Shown here: one piece after another, positions 20,355 through 29,577 of the stretch
Numbering within the stretch: position 1 is the stretch's first letter
How the letters are laid out: every line of letters starts with the position of its first letter
From: Chrysophaeum taylorii
Lineage: Eukaryota > Sar > Pelagophyceae > Pelagomonadales > Pelagomonadaceae
NCBI GenBank assembly: GCA_029834535.1
Contig: JAQMWT010000392.1
Location: forward strand, 1 to 64,000
Direction: 5' to 3'
Length of the DNA: 64,000 nt
Notes under the pieces: model-generated
Databases searched by the model: none
What the model saw: only the letters and a program-made list of their open reading frames with translations
What the model was told of the DNA's origin: nothing
Program-made: the position numbers and the translations under genes

Positions 20355-23110
20355 TCAAGACGTCGATCGCGCGGGCGTCAAAGGCGGCGTCCGGAACAAA
20401 AGCCTCCTAGGTGTGTTTTTGTTTTTGTTGTTGTTGTTGTTGTAGCACCCTGACTCGGAGCCCGAGAGATCGCGGGCGCAAAATTGGGCGATGACCACAG
20501 AGTCGTCGTCGTCGGAAGTGTGTAAAGTGGCCGCTGCGGCTCTTGCCGACGCAGACCGACCGCGAGCAAGCGAGCGCGCCGGGCACATCTGGGTAGACTC
20601 CCTCGGCAAAGTGGGCGTCCTTCCTAACCAGAAATGGGGAATGATGTGGCACGAGCCGTCTTCGATAAGGCAGCCTCGGCGTGCTATGACGCTGCGTAGT
20701 GCGGGGTCGGTCGGCCGAGCGTGGTGCGGCAGCAGGAGAGATTCTTCGTAGATTGACGCGCATTCTAGACATGTCGGTGAAGAGATGGCGGTATGTGGCG
20801 GCACGAGCGGCGGACAGTGGATCTTCAATGTCGGCTCATCGGGGTCCGTACGAAGGTTCGTGGGGGGGGCGGCGATGGACGCGTGTAGTTTAAGCAGTTC
20901 GGCGGCCTGTGATGTGTTCTGGGGTCTCACGCTCTGATCGCCATGTGGGTGGTCATGGGTTTGGACATGGTCAGCATCCATGCGTGGGCCAGAGAATTGC
21001 TGGGTCGAGGGCGCAACAATCGTGTCCTTGATGGGCGAGTCGTTGTCGTCGATTCTGGGTCCGCAGAGACCAGAGGCGACTGCCGGAAGGGGACTAAAGG
21101 CGGGCTTCGGTCCGTCGCTGTCGGCGTAATCGTCGACGGGCGCATGCATTGTGGCGTCGGGCTTGCTACTGCGTTCGGAGGCATCAGCGATGAGGTCTGG
21201 CAGCGTGTCGTCGTCGTCCGCGTCCTCTAGAATGCCGCGGATGCCATCGTCCGAAGATGTAAACGAATCAGTTGCACCATCTTCGAAAGGTACCCGCCCA
21301 CCGTGGCGCGGGTGAACGACCGTCGAAGCTTCAGCGTTCGGTGGCCGCCAAAATGGCGCGGATGGCGAGCGTGCAGCGGGCGATGCGTGCAGCGTTGGCA
21401 AGGCTGCACTTGCGTGTCGAACAGAGTCAGGAGGGTCCCCGGACTGATGAATCGGCGATGCAGCTGTTGCAGATGTCGACGCCAGCGTGGCCCGAGCGGC
21501 GACCGGCACGTGAAGATGAGGCACCGCGTGGGTTGGGGCCATAGTGACTTTGATGGTCTGGGTGCCGGGCATCGCTGCCCGTGCCGCGAGGTGCAGGTCT
21601 TCGCGTAGGTCAATAAAGAAAAGGCGTGCGTGCATGCCCAGGCGGAGCTTGTCGCCGGTGCCGCAGAAGATCATGTGCGGACCGCTGGCGTCGAAGCCGA
21701 AATGGTATCCCCGTTCGTAGAGCAAGCCAAGAGAGAGGACGTCGATGCCGAACGTTGGCGCCACGTTGATGTCGCGAAAGCCGAATGCGTGGCCGTGTGG
21801 GTCAAGAGCGAACCAGGTGCCGGACTCGGTGACCGTGTGGGGGTTAACCCCCTCGGCAAGAAGCATGAGGGGTTGGTCCTTCGTGTTTGCAAGCGGGCCG
21901 CGCCGCGCCGAATGGAACAAAGAGTTGTCGCGTGTGGCGTGTACTTGAGCGGCGCAGTCCAGGAAGAAGCGACGATGGGCGGGTGCGAGCGGCGGGGCAG
22001 TATCCGGGAAAGGTACCTGTGTGGCCCCGCACATAAGGGCGGCGCAAGGTGTCATGGTATCGAAGACAACGTCGGCGTTTGGACCCGCGGACGGGTGAAC
22101 GAGAAAAGGGTCGTTGCGCGGTGCGGGCATGAAGAGGGACGGCTGACCCGGCAGCGCGGAAGTTGAGGGGGTGTTGAGCGTCGGAGCCTGCGAAGCCGCC
22201 ATGGTGGGCTCGGTGGCCGTGGGAGGCAAGGGAGTGCAGTAGATCGAAGCCTTGCCGAGGCGGCGGGCGGCCGCAGTGGCCTCAAGTGTCTCGAGCATCG
22301 CGGGGATGTCGGGCTCTTCGCCGCGAACATATAGTCTATCGACCCACATCTGGTGAAGTAGAAAAAGCTGCGGGTGGACCCCCGATCGCGTCGCAGAGGG
22401 CCGTGGCAACTTCCTCATCGCAGGCGTCGCCAAGAATCTGGCGGTAGCGGCGGACATTGGTGGTAAAGAGCGTGGCGGAGCGAGATGAGGCCCAGGACAG
22501 CGCGCGCAGTTTCGCACGGGCCTCATACTTGGCCACGGCCGTGGACGTTAGACCGATGAAGCGTTCGAGCGCGCGCCATTTGTCGGCCCCGTCGTCTATT
22601 TCGGAGATGACCTCAAGCGCGTCGCCGCGGACCGCCTGGCCGAGCACGCGCGCGAGGAACTTCGCCGCTGCTTTCTCGTTGTCAGAGCGACGACTCGTTG
22701 CGGGACAGGCCTGCGGGCGACTGATGCACTTGATGCCCGGAACCATGCTCTCGAGTCGGACGCGATAGTGGCGGAAGGCGCGGTCGTTGGTGGCCTCGTC
22801 TGTGGTGGGATTGAAGTCGTGGTCGGCGCGCCAGAGATACAAGAAAATCAGCGAAGTTCATGAGCGGGTCGGGCGTCGCGTCGGCAGCAGGAGTGGGGGT
22901 GACGTCGTGGGCGTCTGACATGTTGAGGAGGGTGGCTGCGTAGCAGCGCGTCGTGTGTTGAGGTGTTGGCTGCGTGGCAGCGCGTCGAGTGTCGGTGCTG
23001 TGATGCAGCGCGAGAGAGAGCGCTGGCGGAGGCAGCGCGTGAAGGTATGTTGGAGCGCTTACGCGTCTCGCCGAGCGTTGAGCCTGCTCATCGGCGACTC
23101 TGCCATTCAA
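20355..23110 (-). mobile_element. Ty1/copia-like retroelement fossil (gag and protease-like parts)
   Basis: Minus orientation. Near 22,340-22,920 lies a gag-like segment (N-terminus MSDAHDVTPTPAADATPD, later KWRALERFIGLTSTAVAKYE and LRALSWASSRSATLF) of the kind found in copia gag (UBN2-type). About 20,360-22,330 holds a second open stretch with an aspartic-protease and pre-integrase-like part (FFLDCAAQVHATRDNSLFHS; GIDVLSLGLLYERGYHFGF), followed by a Pro/Ser/Asp-rich tail. No integrase, reverse transcriptase or RNase H is visible and no full LTRs remain, so it is a broken, truncated copy with at least one break. Long open stretches suggest it is not very old. Family call by motif resemblance only. 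Confidence 0.6.
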
Positions 23111-23132
23111 GGTCGTGAACGCAACGACGGCG

Positions 23133-23166
23133 TGTTCCCCGGGGGGGAACTCGCGGGGATCTCTGC
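23133..23166. repeat. Short direct repeat bracketing the copia-like fragment (right)
   Basis: Partner of the repeat at 20,113-20,148; about 33 of 35 positions agree apart from the length of the G/C run. Confidence 0.55.
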
Positions 23167-24067
23167 TTGCGTCGTGATTCCAACTCGTGAAGTGAGAGAA
23201 TATGCAAAGCTCACGCTCCCGTTCGCAGACCCACTCTTAGCTGTCGACGATCAAATACCCTAGGTACGAGGGGTCCACGAATATGTTCTTTCGCACCAGC
23301 CCATACTCCCCGACTCCATGTCACGACGGCTTGCGTCGAAGATCTCGAATAATCAGCTGACTACGTATCTCACTTCACAAAGGCAAGAGACGCATTTCCC
23401 GGACACAATTTTGCTTTGAGGTTAAATCCTGGCCGCGGGTTGTTTAAATTTTCGTTCTGTCTTCGGTAGGCTGGCATCGCCATCGCGGCCAACAACGCCT
23501 CCAGCAATACACCTCACGGACAAAACTTGCCACATTCAATTCAATTCAATTCTTTTCTTTTTTCGGGTGAAAGAAAGAAAGACTTTGGCATATTTTTGTA
23601 GCCGCTTTCGGATCAAGGTGTGATAGCAGCACGCAAGCGCGATTTGGGCAATAGGATTACGAAAGGATATTCTTCATCCGCCCCACCCCCGGGGCTCCCC
23701 TCTCCCCCTCCTCCTCCTCCCTGGGTACGTACTCTCCCAGAGACCACCCTCCTACCCCAAGGCGAGGGCTCCGCCCTCCCTCCGCGCACATGCCGCCCCA
23801 GCACCCGCCGTGGGCACCGCCGTCGTGGCGAAGCTATTGGCTCGTCGCCCCCTCCGCAGTAGACGACCACCACCTGATCAACACGCCGTGCTTGTTTAAT
23901 CCTTCCCCGGAGGCCCATGCGTCGCAGCCGGCTCAGATAGTTTCCACCAATTGCCGCGGCAAAAGAGGGCCGTGGGTTCGTTCCGTCGGAGAGCTCAAAA
24001 TCCCGATATAATACTGATGAAAAGCAGGCGTGCTCTCTCTCTTTTGAGATGGTCTCCAGGGTTACAT
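23167..24067. other. No gene supported
   Basis: Short ORFs on both strands without recognisable content. Features: (CAATT)n-like run at 23,535-23,560, GAAA repeats near 23,570, and a CT-rich stretch at 23,680-23,730. Confidence 0.4.
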
Positions 24068-24069
24068 AT

Positions 24070-24190
24070 TTTCAGGAGGCTGCTTGCTGCTTCTTGGCCA
24101 TCGCAAGCTGCTTCTCAGCCGTCTCCTAAATTTATTCAGGAGGCAGCTTGCTGCTTCTTGGCCCTCGCAAGCTGCTTCTCCGCCGTCTCC
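24070..24190. repeat. 64-bp tandem duplication at the 3' end of the EF-hand gene
   Basis: The segment TCAGGAGGC...GCTTCTC.GCCGTCTCC occurs at 24,072-24,126 and 24,136-24,190, with a 64-bp period and about five differences. The second copy is the C-terminal coding end of the EF-hand gene; the first lies just beyond its stop codon and repeats the same codons, including a second stop. Confidence 0.75.
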
Positions 24191-24390
24191 TTTTCGGCGG
24201 TTGCCTGCTGGGATATGTAGTAGGCGTAGGAGGTGGCGTATACTCCCACAATGAAGCCGACCTGTAGTAAGAATGTCGAGGTGCGCTTCGAGGCGCGTCA
24301 CGCACCAATCCGGTGACATCAAAGGCGATCTCGGGGAAAGATATGCCTAAGCCCTGGTCCGAGAGCCTGCGAGACGCGTGAGGACGCCAC

Positions 24391-24428
<38 letters not shown>

Positions 24429-24666
24429 GGCCTCACAGATCGTTCCCCTTGTACCAAGTCGTAAACTCGGATTTGGAGAGGCGTCCATTGCGATCGAGGT
24501 CAGCGACGCGAAACTCGTCCTCGGGGCTCAACGCCAACGCGGCCGAGCTGGTCAAAGCGGTCGCGATCCCAGCCAGTACCCCTCGTCGCGTGCCGAGGGG
24601 CGCGACTTGCTTGGAGAGCGGCGGCGAGAGCGCGCATGCAACCGCGACGAGGAGGAGGAACCTCAT
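24136..24666 (-). CDS. Small plastid (thylakoid)-targeted EF-hand membrane protein
   Basis: A three-exon gene. Exon 1 is 24,666-24,437; intron 1 is 24,436-24,367 (70 bp, GTGAGG...CGCAG); exon 2 is 24,366-24,306; intron 2 is 24,305-24,262 (44 bp, GTGCGT...TACAG); exon 3 is 24,261-24,136. Spliced length 417 nt, 138 residues. Seen: a signal peptide (MRFLLLVAVACALS), a transit-like stretch, then a twin-Arg plus hydrophobic segment ending in AxA (RRGVLAGIATALTSSAALA), the plan of bipartite thylakoid-lumen targeting in complex plastids. One EF-hand loop follows, DLDRNGRLSKSEF, with all usual Ca2+ ligands. A membrane helix spans the intron 2 junction (GLVGFIVGVYATSYAYYI) and a Lys/Ala/Gln tail ends the protein. 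Intron 1's polypyrimidine tract is a (CT)n microsatellite. Function unknown; Ca2+ binding inferred. Confidence 0.75.
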
Positions 24667-24763
24667 CTCAAGTCGAGGGTTTATGATGAGGAGGAGGGAA
24701 GAAGATCGAGGTTCAACAAAAAAAAAGTTGTGACGTCATGCGGCCATATCTCTAGAAGAAGAT

Positions 24764-25714
24764 ATGCGGCGGCCCCGGCCGAAGATGTTGGATGCGCGAC
24801 CCCTGCGGCGGCGCAAGAATAAATTGGATTTGACCGAGTCCCAACTCACGCGCGTGTGTTTTGGGCGATGGGTCGCGCGCGTCGAAGTGCGCGCGCCGTT
24901 GGAGCCCAACGTGGACGCTTTCCTGGCGTCGTTTGGGATCGGAGCTCGCGCCTCGGCGGCCCCGCTCGCGCTTCGGACGGTATTTCAGGAGTGGCGCGCG
25001 GCGTGCGCGTCGCGGCGACGATGCGTGGCGGCTGCGAGGCCTCCGCCACGCCTCCAGCTCGCGATCCGCGGAGTGCACGAGGTGTTGCGACGACGAGGGA
25101 AACGGCCGGCGAAGTCCAACCCGACGTACGCGTGGGCGACGCAGAGTTTCATCAGGCGAATCGAGGTCTTCTCGCTCGCCGAACCGCAGCGTCCCTCGAG
25201 GTCCGTCGCGCTCCGCCAGCGGCAGCTCGTCGACAAACACGTCAGGGGTCGGAGGAGAGTGCGGCCTCGCGTCGGCGAAGACAACTGGGTCAGCGGCGCC
25301 GACGACGTTGACTCGGCCGTCACCGTCGCCTTGCCCTCTATCCCGCCTCTCCTCCTGCCCTCGCGTCTCCACCGCGACGTCGAGAAGCACGACCCCACCT
25401 TCGCGCGTCTCAAGCGCGACGACTCCCAGGGCCTCCGCTTCCTCTTCCTCCGCGCGCAACACCACGCCAAATTGGTCGTCCCGCCGCAAGCCCCTGCGCC
25501 GGCTCCGGTGGTGGTGTCCGCGCGACGAAGACGGAGATGTCGATCATCCCCCCGCGTCGTCGTCGATTCCAGCGGGGAGGACGACGGGAGTCGGCCGAGC
25601 AGCCAGGCGAGCAGGTATTTTTTCCTCGACGACGATGACGAGACGGACGAGTCCCGGGGGGATAATCCAAGCCCCCCCCTCCTCCTCATACCCTGGGGGG
25701 ATACAACGCAGTAG
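24764..25714 (+). CDS. Hypothetical Arg-rich protein
   Basis: 316 residues, unrecognised. Chosen among overlapping ORFs because it starts 97 bp from the divergent EF-hand gene and ends 70 bp before the ELMO gene, matching local spacing. It also has an ordered-looking N-terminal half (LTESQLTRVCFGRWVARVEV, LRTVFQEWRAACASRRR: FxxW patterns reminiscent of Sfi1/IQ-type helical repeats). The C-terminal part is Asp/Ser/Arg-rich and probably disordered. A competing minus ORF (25,842-24,985) looks compositional, but cannot be excluded. Confidence 0.45.
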   Translation: MRRPRPKMLDARPLRRRKNKLDLTESQLTRVCFGRWVARVEVRAPLEPNVDAFLASFGIGARASAAPLALRTVFQEWRAACASRRRCVAAARPPPRLQLAIRGVHEVLRRRGKRPAKSNPTYAWATQSFIRRIEVFSLAEPQRPSRSVALRQRQLVDKHVRGRRRVRPRVGEDNWVSGADDVDSAVTVALPSIPPLLLPSRLHRDVEKHDPTFARLKRDDSQGLRFLFLRAQHHAKLVVPPQAPAPAPVVVSARRRRRCRSSPRVVVDSSGEDDGSRPSSQASRYFFLDDDDETDESRGDNPSPPLLLIPWGDTTQ

Positions 25715-25784
25715 GACTTTTGGTTGTTGTTGTTGTTGTTGTACTGCAACGAATCATTAATCATATCCTCGGCACCACATACAT

Positions 25785-26951
25785 ATGGTGGTGGACTACG
25801 AGGACGTCGACCCGGCAGGCGTCGCTCTAGGTGCCAAGGCAACGTCGCACGTCGAAGCGGCTTTCGGAATCCCCTATCGCAAGCACGAGGAGACCGTCGC
25901 CACCATCACGCCGGCGTTCGAGGCCGAACTCGAGCGCGAGCTCGAGCAAGGCGCCTACGCCCCCTGCCGGATTCGGTCGCTCGCGAGCGCCGGTGCTGAC
26001 GAGGACGACGATGATGAGTTTGGTTTCGAGTCACCAGTCGTCGACGCGCTGCCGCGAGAAGAGGAGACGGCGGGCCTCGAAGAAGAAGAAGAAGAAGAAG
26101 AAGAAGAAGAAGAAGAAGAAGAGATCTACGCGGCGGGGTTGGAGCAGGAGAAGGAAGACGAGCGGGACGTCCGTAGTACTCCCGTACGATACGAGGACGC
26201 CGTCGCCTCGTTCCGGGTTGAGCTCCCGAAAAAACAACGCCGCTCGCGGCGGCGGTGGTGGTGGTGGTTCTCGCGGTCGTTGGACAGAAAGCTCGAACCA
26301 GAGCTCGGTCTCGTACTGTTCGTCGCCGAGCAGGACTACGACCCCGCGGTTCACTTCGAGTGGCTTCGCACGATCTACTACGCTCTTGTCCCGCCAGGGA
26401 GCCCGCCGTGCGCTCGCGTCGGCGGGCACTGGGAGCTCGTCGGATTTCAGGGCGTCGACCCCCGCACCGACCTCAACCGGTCCATTCGATGCCTCGCCAT
26501 CCTCCAGATGCTGGCGTTGATCGAGGAAAATCCGGAGTTGGCGGCGGGCCTCTACGAGAAAGCACACGCGCCCGGCCGAGACTGGCCCCTATTTTGCGCG
26601 TCGCTCGCCTTGACGAGCGTCGCCCTCCAGGAGCTCCGCGCGGGCCGGCTGAACGCGGCCTGCAACAGGGCGAGGGGCGTGCTCGCGGCGCTCAACGCCT
26701 ACCACGCGTCCCTCTTCCGGGCGTTCAACGACCGCCTTATCCGAGGGGAGGACAGGTTCGATGCACTCAACGAGACGCGGCGACTTGGAGCGGCAGCGGT
26801 TCGGCCGACAACACACAAAACGAACAAGCCCCCCGAAGGTGGTGGTCGTGATCCCGCGTTCCACGGTCTCGCCGACCGCCGACCACCCCAGAATTCGAAT
26901 TCGAAGCGCGGAAGCGACCCGCGCCTCAACAACAGCAAGTACCTCGTATAA
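25785..26951 (+). CDS. ELMO/CED-12 domain protein
   Basis: 388 residues. The N-terminal half is acidic with a 16-residue poly-Glu run (GAA/AAG microsatellite at 26,083-26,122) and a KKQRRSRRRWWWWF basic-aromatic patch. Residues about 180-330 match the ELMO domain: HFEWLRTIYYALV, then HWELVGFQGVDPRTDLNRS (the diagnostic GFQGxDPxTD block), LAILQMLALIEENPE, and the C-terminal helices LTSVALQELRAGRLNAACNR. Family knowledge: ELMO proteins partner DOCK GEFs, and ELMOD-type proteins act as GAPs for Arf/Arl GTPases with ciliary roles. The arginine of the ELMOD GAP motif would need alignment. Convergent with the methyltransferase gene (7 bp between stops). The basic C-terminal 60 residues look non-conserved and might include an unspliced intron. 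Confidence 0.8.
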   Translation: MVVDYEDVDPAGVALGAKATSHVEAAFGIPYRKHEETVATITPAFEAELERELEQGAYAPCRIRSLASAGADEDDDDEFGFESPVVDALPREEETAGLEEEEEEEEEEEEEEEIYAAGLEQEKEDERDVRSTPVRYEDAVASFRVELPKKQRRSRRRWWWWFSRSLDRKLEPELGLVLFVAEQDYDPAVHFEWLRTIYYALVPPGSPPCARVGGHWELVGFQGVDPRTDLNRSIRCLAILQMLALIEENPELAAGLYEKAHAPGRDWPLFCASLALTSVALQELRAGRLNAACNRARGVLAALNAYHASLFRAFNDRLIRGEDRFDALNETRRLGAAAVRPTTHKTNKPPEGGGRDPAFHGLADRRPPQNSNSKRGSDPRLNNSKYLV

Positions 26952-26958
26952 CTTCTTG

Positions 26959-27639
26959 TTAGTTGGCGAGTTTCTTGCGGAGGACGACGAGGCCGCAGCG
27001 GGAGCAGCGGTCCGGATGGGTCTTGGGGCTGACTTCGGCGACGACGTCATAGAATTCGAGGACGCGCTCGTAAGAAGGGAGTGCTTTGCGGGGGGGTAAC
27101 TTGAGGTAACCGCCGCCCTCGACGGGCCCCTCCTCCTCGAGGTTCCAGTCGTGAATGATGACGTAGGAGTTGACGGAGACGTAGGGGAGCGCAGCTAGAG
27201 CGCATTCGCCGCGGCATCGCGAGTCGACGAGAACGACGTCGAAGCGAGACTCGCCCACGCTGCCGATCGCTCCGACGTAGTCCTTAAAAACTTGGACGCG
27301 GTGGTCGGTCGGAGCCTCGCGCCACTTGGCGTCGAAATTCGGGGAGCACCAGTCGGGCAGCTCCCCGGGTTCGGTGATGCCTCGCTTCGTGCACCCGGAA
27401 AACAATCGCTCGAAAGCGTCCATGTCCGGCGGGCGGCTCACGACTTGGGCGTTGGTGATGTTTTCGGCAGCGAGCGCCTCGCGGACGCGGTCGGCCCAGA
27501 CGGCGATGTGTTCCGCAGCGTACACCTTTTTCACGCGTCGCGCCCACTCCCCCGTCGAGCCCCCGCTCCCGAACTCGAACATGACGTGTTCGGGGCGCAG
27601 GAACGCGCAAATCACGTCCAACTCCGCGGGGTCCATCAT
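26959..27639 (-). CDS. SAM-dependent methyltransferase-like protein
   Basis: 226 residues. Shows class I methyltransferase features: motif I as VMFEFGSGGST (residues 19-29), an acidic second strand (KVYAAEHIAVWADRV), and a motif IV-like strand RFDVVLVDSR near 133, followed by ALPYVSVNSYVIIHDWN. The protein lacks a signal peptide. Similar short FGSGGST proteins in algae are mostly uncharacterised; the substrate cannot be inferred. C-terminal CSRC pair may be structural. Starts MMDPAELD; ends 7 bp from the convergent ELMO gene. Confidence 0.7.
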   Translation of the reverse strand: MMDPAELDVICAFLRPEHVMFEFGSGGSTGEWARRVKKVYAAEHIAVWADRVREALAAENITNAQVVSRPPDMDAFERLFSGCTKRGITEPGELPDWCSPNFDAKWREAPTDHRVQVFKDYVGAIGSVGESRFDVVLVDSRCRGECALAALPYVSVNSYVIIHDWNLEEEGPVEGGGYLKLPPRKALPSYERVLEFYDVVAEVSPKTHPDRCSRCGLVVLRKKLAN

Positions 27640-27726
27640 GGCCTACACAATAGTGAAAACAACCAAGCGGCGCATACTGGCTCGCTCACCGCAAGCTTCA
27701 TGGCGCTGCTTCGTTCGTGGACGACG

Positions 27727-27750
27727 ACAGACAGACAGACAGACAGACAA
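27727..27750. repeat. (GACA)n microsatellite
   Basis: Six GACA units just upstream of the methyltransferase start. The same repeat is found near 34,793 and in the 5' ends of all Helitron units. Confidence 0.7.
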
Positions 27751-27808
27751 ATGAGTGGATCTGATTAGAAGCGACGACACGTCACCCCTCTTCGGATTTT
27801 TTTGTTGT

Positions 27809-28915
27809 TCATTTATCGGGTGGGTGGGGCGGGGGGTCGAGATGGGCGTACCACGGGACTTGGTTGTGGGCACGGTTTCGGGCACAGCAATTGGTGCGCA
27901 TGCCCGGAAGGTGGCGTGGCACGGCGCAGGACGTGCCGACGTCGGGGGCGTTTCGGAGGATGGCGGTGGCGGCGTAGACGAGGCAGGGAGCGCCCTCCTC
28001 CTTGTCGAGGTTGTCGATGAGCTTGTGGTACGACCGGGGAGGAAGGCCGACGGGGACCCCGCGGTGTCGCACGGGCGCCATGAGGAACTTCTTAAACAAG
28101 GCGAACAACGCCTTGTCGCGCTGGTAGAACGCGGCGCGCGAAAGGATGACCGTCGTCGTCGTCGTCGTCGAGTGGAGGGCCTTTTCCGCGGTCGCCTGGA
28201 TCCTAAGGTGGATGGGGTATTTTTTGTCGAGGACGGCCTTGGCGCGGTCGATCAACTTGACGGCCTTGTCGCTAAAGGCGGCGAAGGCGCCGTCGTGCCA
28301 GAGGTATCGGCCGGCGCGCGAGGGGACCGCGTACCACTCGTCGGAGAGTCGTCGCTTGACGTCGGATATCGCGGCGTCGAGCTCGTCGACATAGGCGTTT
28401 GAGCGGCGGAGGTAGGCGTCGTAAGACTTCCAGCGCCAAAACACGTCTTTACATCCCATCACCATCTTCGCCTTGAAGCGAAACAGGTTCTGATTGAGGC
28501 AGTAGTCGTGGTCGTATCGCAAGCCCTGCGCGATCGCGTCGCGCAAATACGTCTCGTTGTCGAGCACCGTCTGCGTGTACCGCGTCCCAAACACGAGGAG
28601 CTCGATGGCGAACGACAGTTCGAGCTTCTTTTCCTCGGCGACGGAATCATCAACATCATCGTCCGAGAGGTCGTCCAAGTCCTCGGAGGAATGAAGCGAC
28701 GGACCGCGCTGGGGCGCGCACTTCCAGAATTCGGCCTCGGCCTCGACTTGGAGCGCCTCAGCGTGGAGGTTGCGGTCGACGCACTCGCCCCAGACCGGTC
28801 CGAGCAATCGCTTTGAGAGATACATCCGGAGCACGACGCGCCGCCTTTTGCGCTCGCGGAACAGCCGCGACTGCAGAGCCTCGATGGCCAAATCGACGGC
28901 CGACCTGCGCCGCAT
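27809..28915 (-). CDS. Conserved-looking hypothetical protein
   Basis: 368 residues, not recognised. The N-terminus is basic with an IQ-like look (ALQSRLFRERKRRRVVLRMYL). An acidic linker follows (SSEDLDDLSDDDVDD), then a helical, aromatic-rich region (YLRDAIAQGLRYDHDYCLNQ, KDVFWRWKSYDAYLRRS, DEWYAVPSRAGRYLWHD). The well-mixed composition over 340 residues and lack of repeats argue for a real gene. No signal peptide or membrane segment. The last 50 residues are Pro/His-rich. Faces CEP20 across a 308-bp divergent promoter region. Confidence 0.6.
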   Translation of the reverse strand: MRRRSAVDLAIEALQSRLFRERKRRRVVLRMYLSKRLLGPVWGECVDRNLHAEALQVEAEAEFWKCAPQRGPSLHSSEDLDDLSDDDVDDSVAEEKKLELSFAIELLVFGTRYTQTVLDNETYLRDAIAQGLRYDHDYCLNQNLFRFKAKMVMGCKDVFWRWKSYDAYLRRSNAYVDELDAAISDVKRRLSDEWYAVPSRAGRYLWHDGAFAAFSDKAVKLIDRAKAVLDKKYPIHLRIQATAEKALHSTTTTTTVILSRAAFYQRDKALFALFKKFLMAPVRHRGVPVGLPPRSYHKLIDNLDKEEGAPCLVYAATAILRNAPDVGTSCAVPRHLPGMRTNCCARNRAHNQVPWYAHLDPPPHPPDK

Positions 28916-29223
28916 CGTTCGTTGGCCGTCGTCGTCGCCTTATCGAATCGACCGATAAATGCCTTCCTCCTAGGAATTTTTTTTTTTTACTACTACTACT
29001 ACTAGTCTCTTTACTTTATTAAAGGTCGACTACTAGACGACTATTGGTTAACACGTCGAGACTAATAATAATAATAATAATAATAATAAGGGTCAGGGAA
29101 GGTTGGTCGAAACAAACAAACTGAAAAAAAGCTTTTTTCTTCGTCCGAAGAAGTCTTGGGGTGAAGCTGTTTGAAACATAGAAAAACGGCGGTTATTTAT
29201 TAGAGGGTTATTAATTATTAAGC
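28916..29223. promoter_or_regulatory. Divergent intergenic region with ACT and AAT microsatellites
   Basis: Lies between two divergent genes. Contains T(9-10) and (TAC)n at 28,979-29,003, (TAA)n at 29,064-29,089 and AT-rich sequence up to the CEP20 start. No specific element recognised; presumed shared promoter. Confidence 0.4.
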
Positions 29224-29577
29224 ATGGCGTCGGAGCTCCGGCTCGCGCTCCGCGAGTCGCTCGAGGCGCGCGGAGTTCTTGGCGAGGTGCGCGCGCGGCT
29301 ACGGAGCGAGATCTTTCGCGCCATAAAAGCCGAGGGTTCTCGACCACGCATGCCCCTCGAGACGACGGTCGTGGCCTCGCTCTTCCGCGAATATTTGGAA
29401 TTCTCCGGGTATGCGCAGACGCTGTCGGTTTTCGATGCCGAGGTTTGCCCGGAGCACATCGACCGCGAGACCCTCCAGGCCGACCTCGGGGTGTCCCGAC
29501 CCGACCCCTCCCTCCCGCTCGTCTATTCGCTCGTCGAAGCCCTCAAGCGACAGGAATTGTGTAAAAAAGAAGACTAG
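29224..29577 (+). CDS. CEP20: CEP20/FOR20-like centriolar satellite protein
   Basis: 117 residues, close to the family's usual length (about 125-175). The opening LRLALRESLEARGVLGEVRARLRSEIFRAI is the FOP/OFD1/FOR20 N-terminal signature (shown here as two adjoining helices). A LisH dimerisation motif follows (VVASLFREYLEFSGYAQTLS, then VFDAEV, residues 49-74) and a short tail. Family knowledge: FOR20 is needed for basal body docking and cilium assembly, so the organism should make flagella. Its stop codon overlaps the stop of the convergent ODA-docking-like gene (shared CTAG at 29,574-29,577). Confidence 0.85.
   Translation: MASELRLALRESLEARGVLGEVRARLRSEIFRAIKAEGSRPRMPLETTVVASLFREYLEFSGYAQTLSVFDAEVCPEHIDRETLQADLGVSRPDPSLPLVYSLVEALKRQELCKKED

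Noticed and set aside
24985-25842. 285-residue minus-strand ORF
   Set aside because: It competes with the plus-strand hypothetical gene, crosses the start of the ELMO gene, and reads as Arg/Ser/Thr-rich composition.
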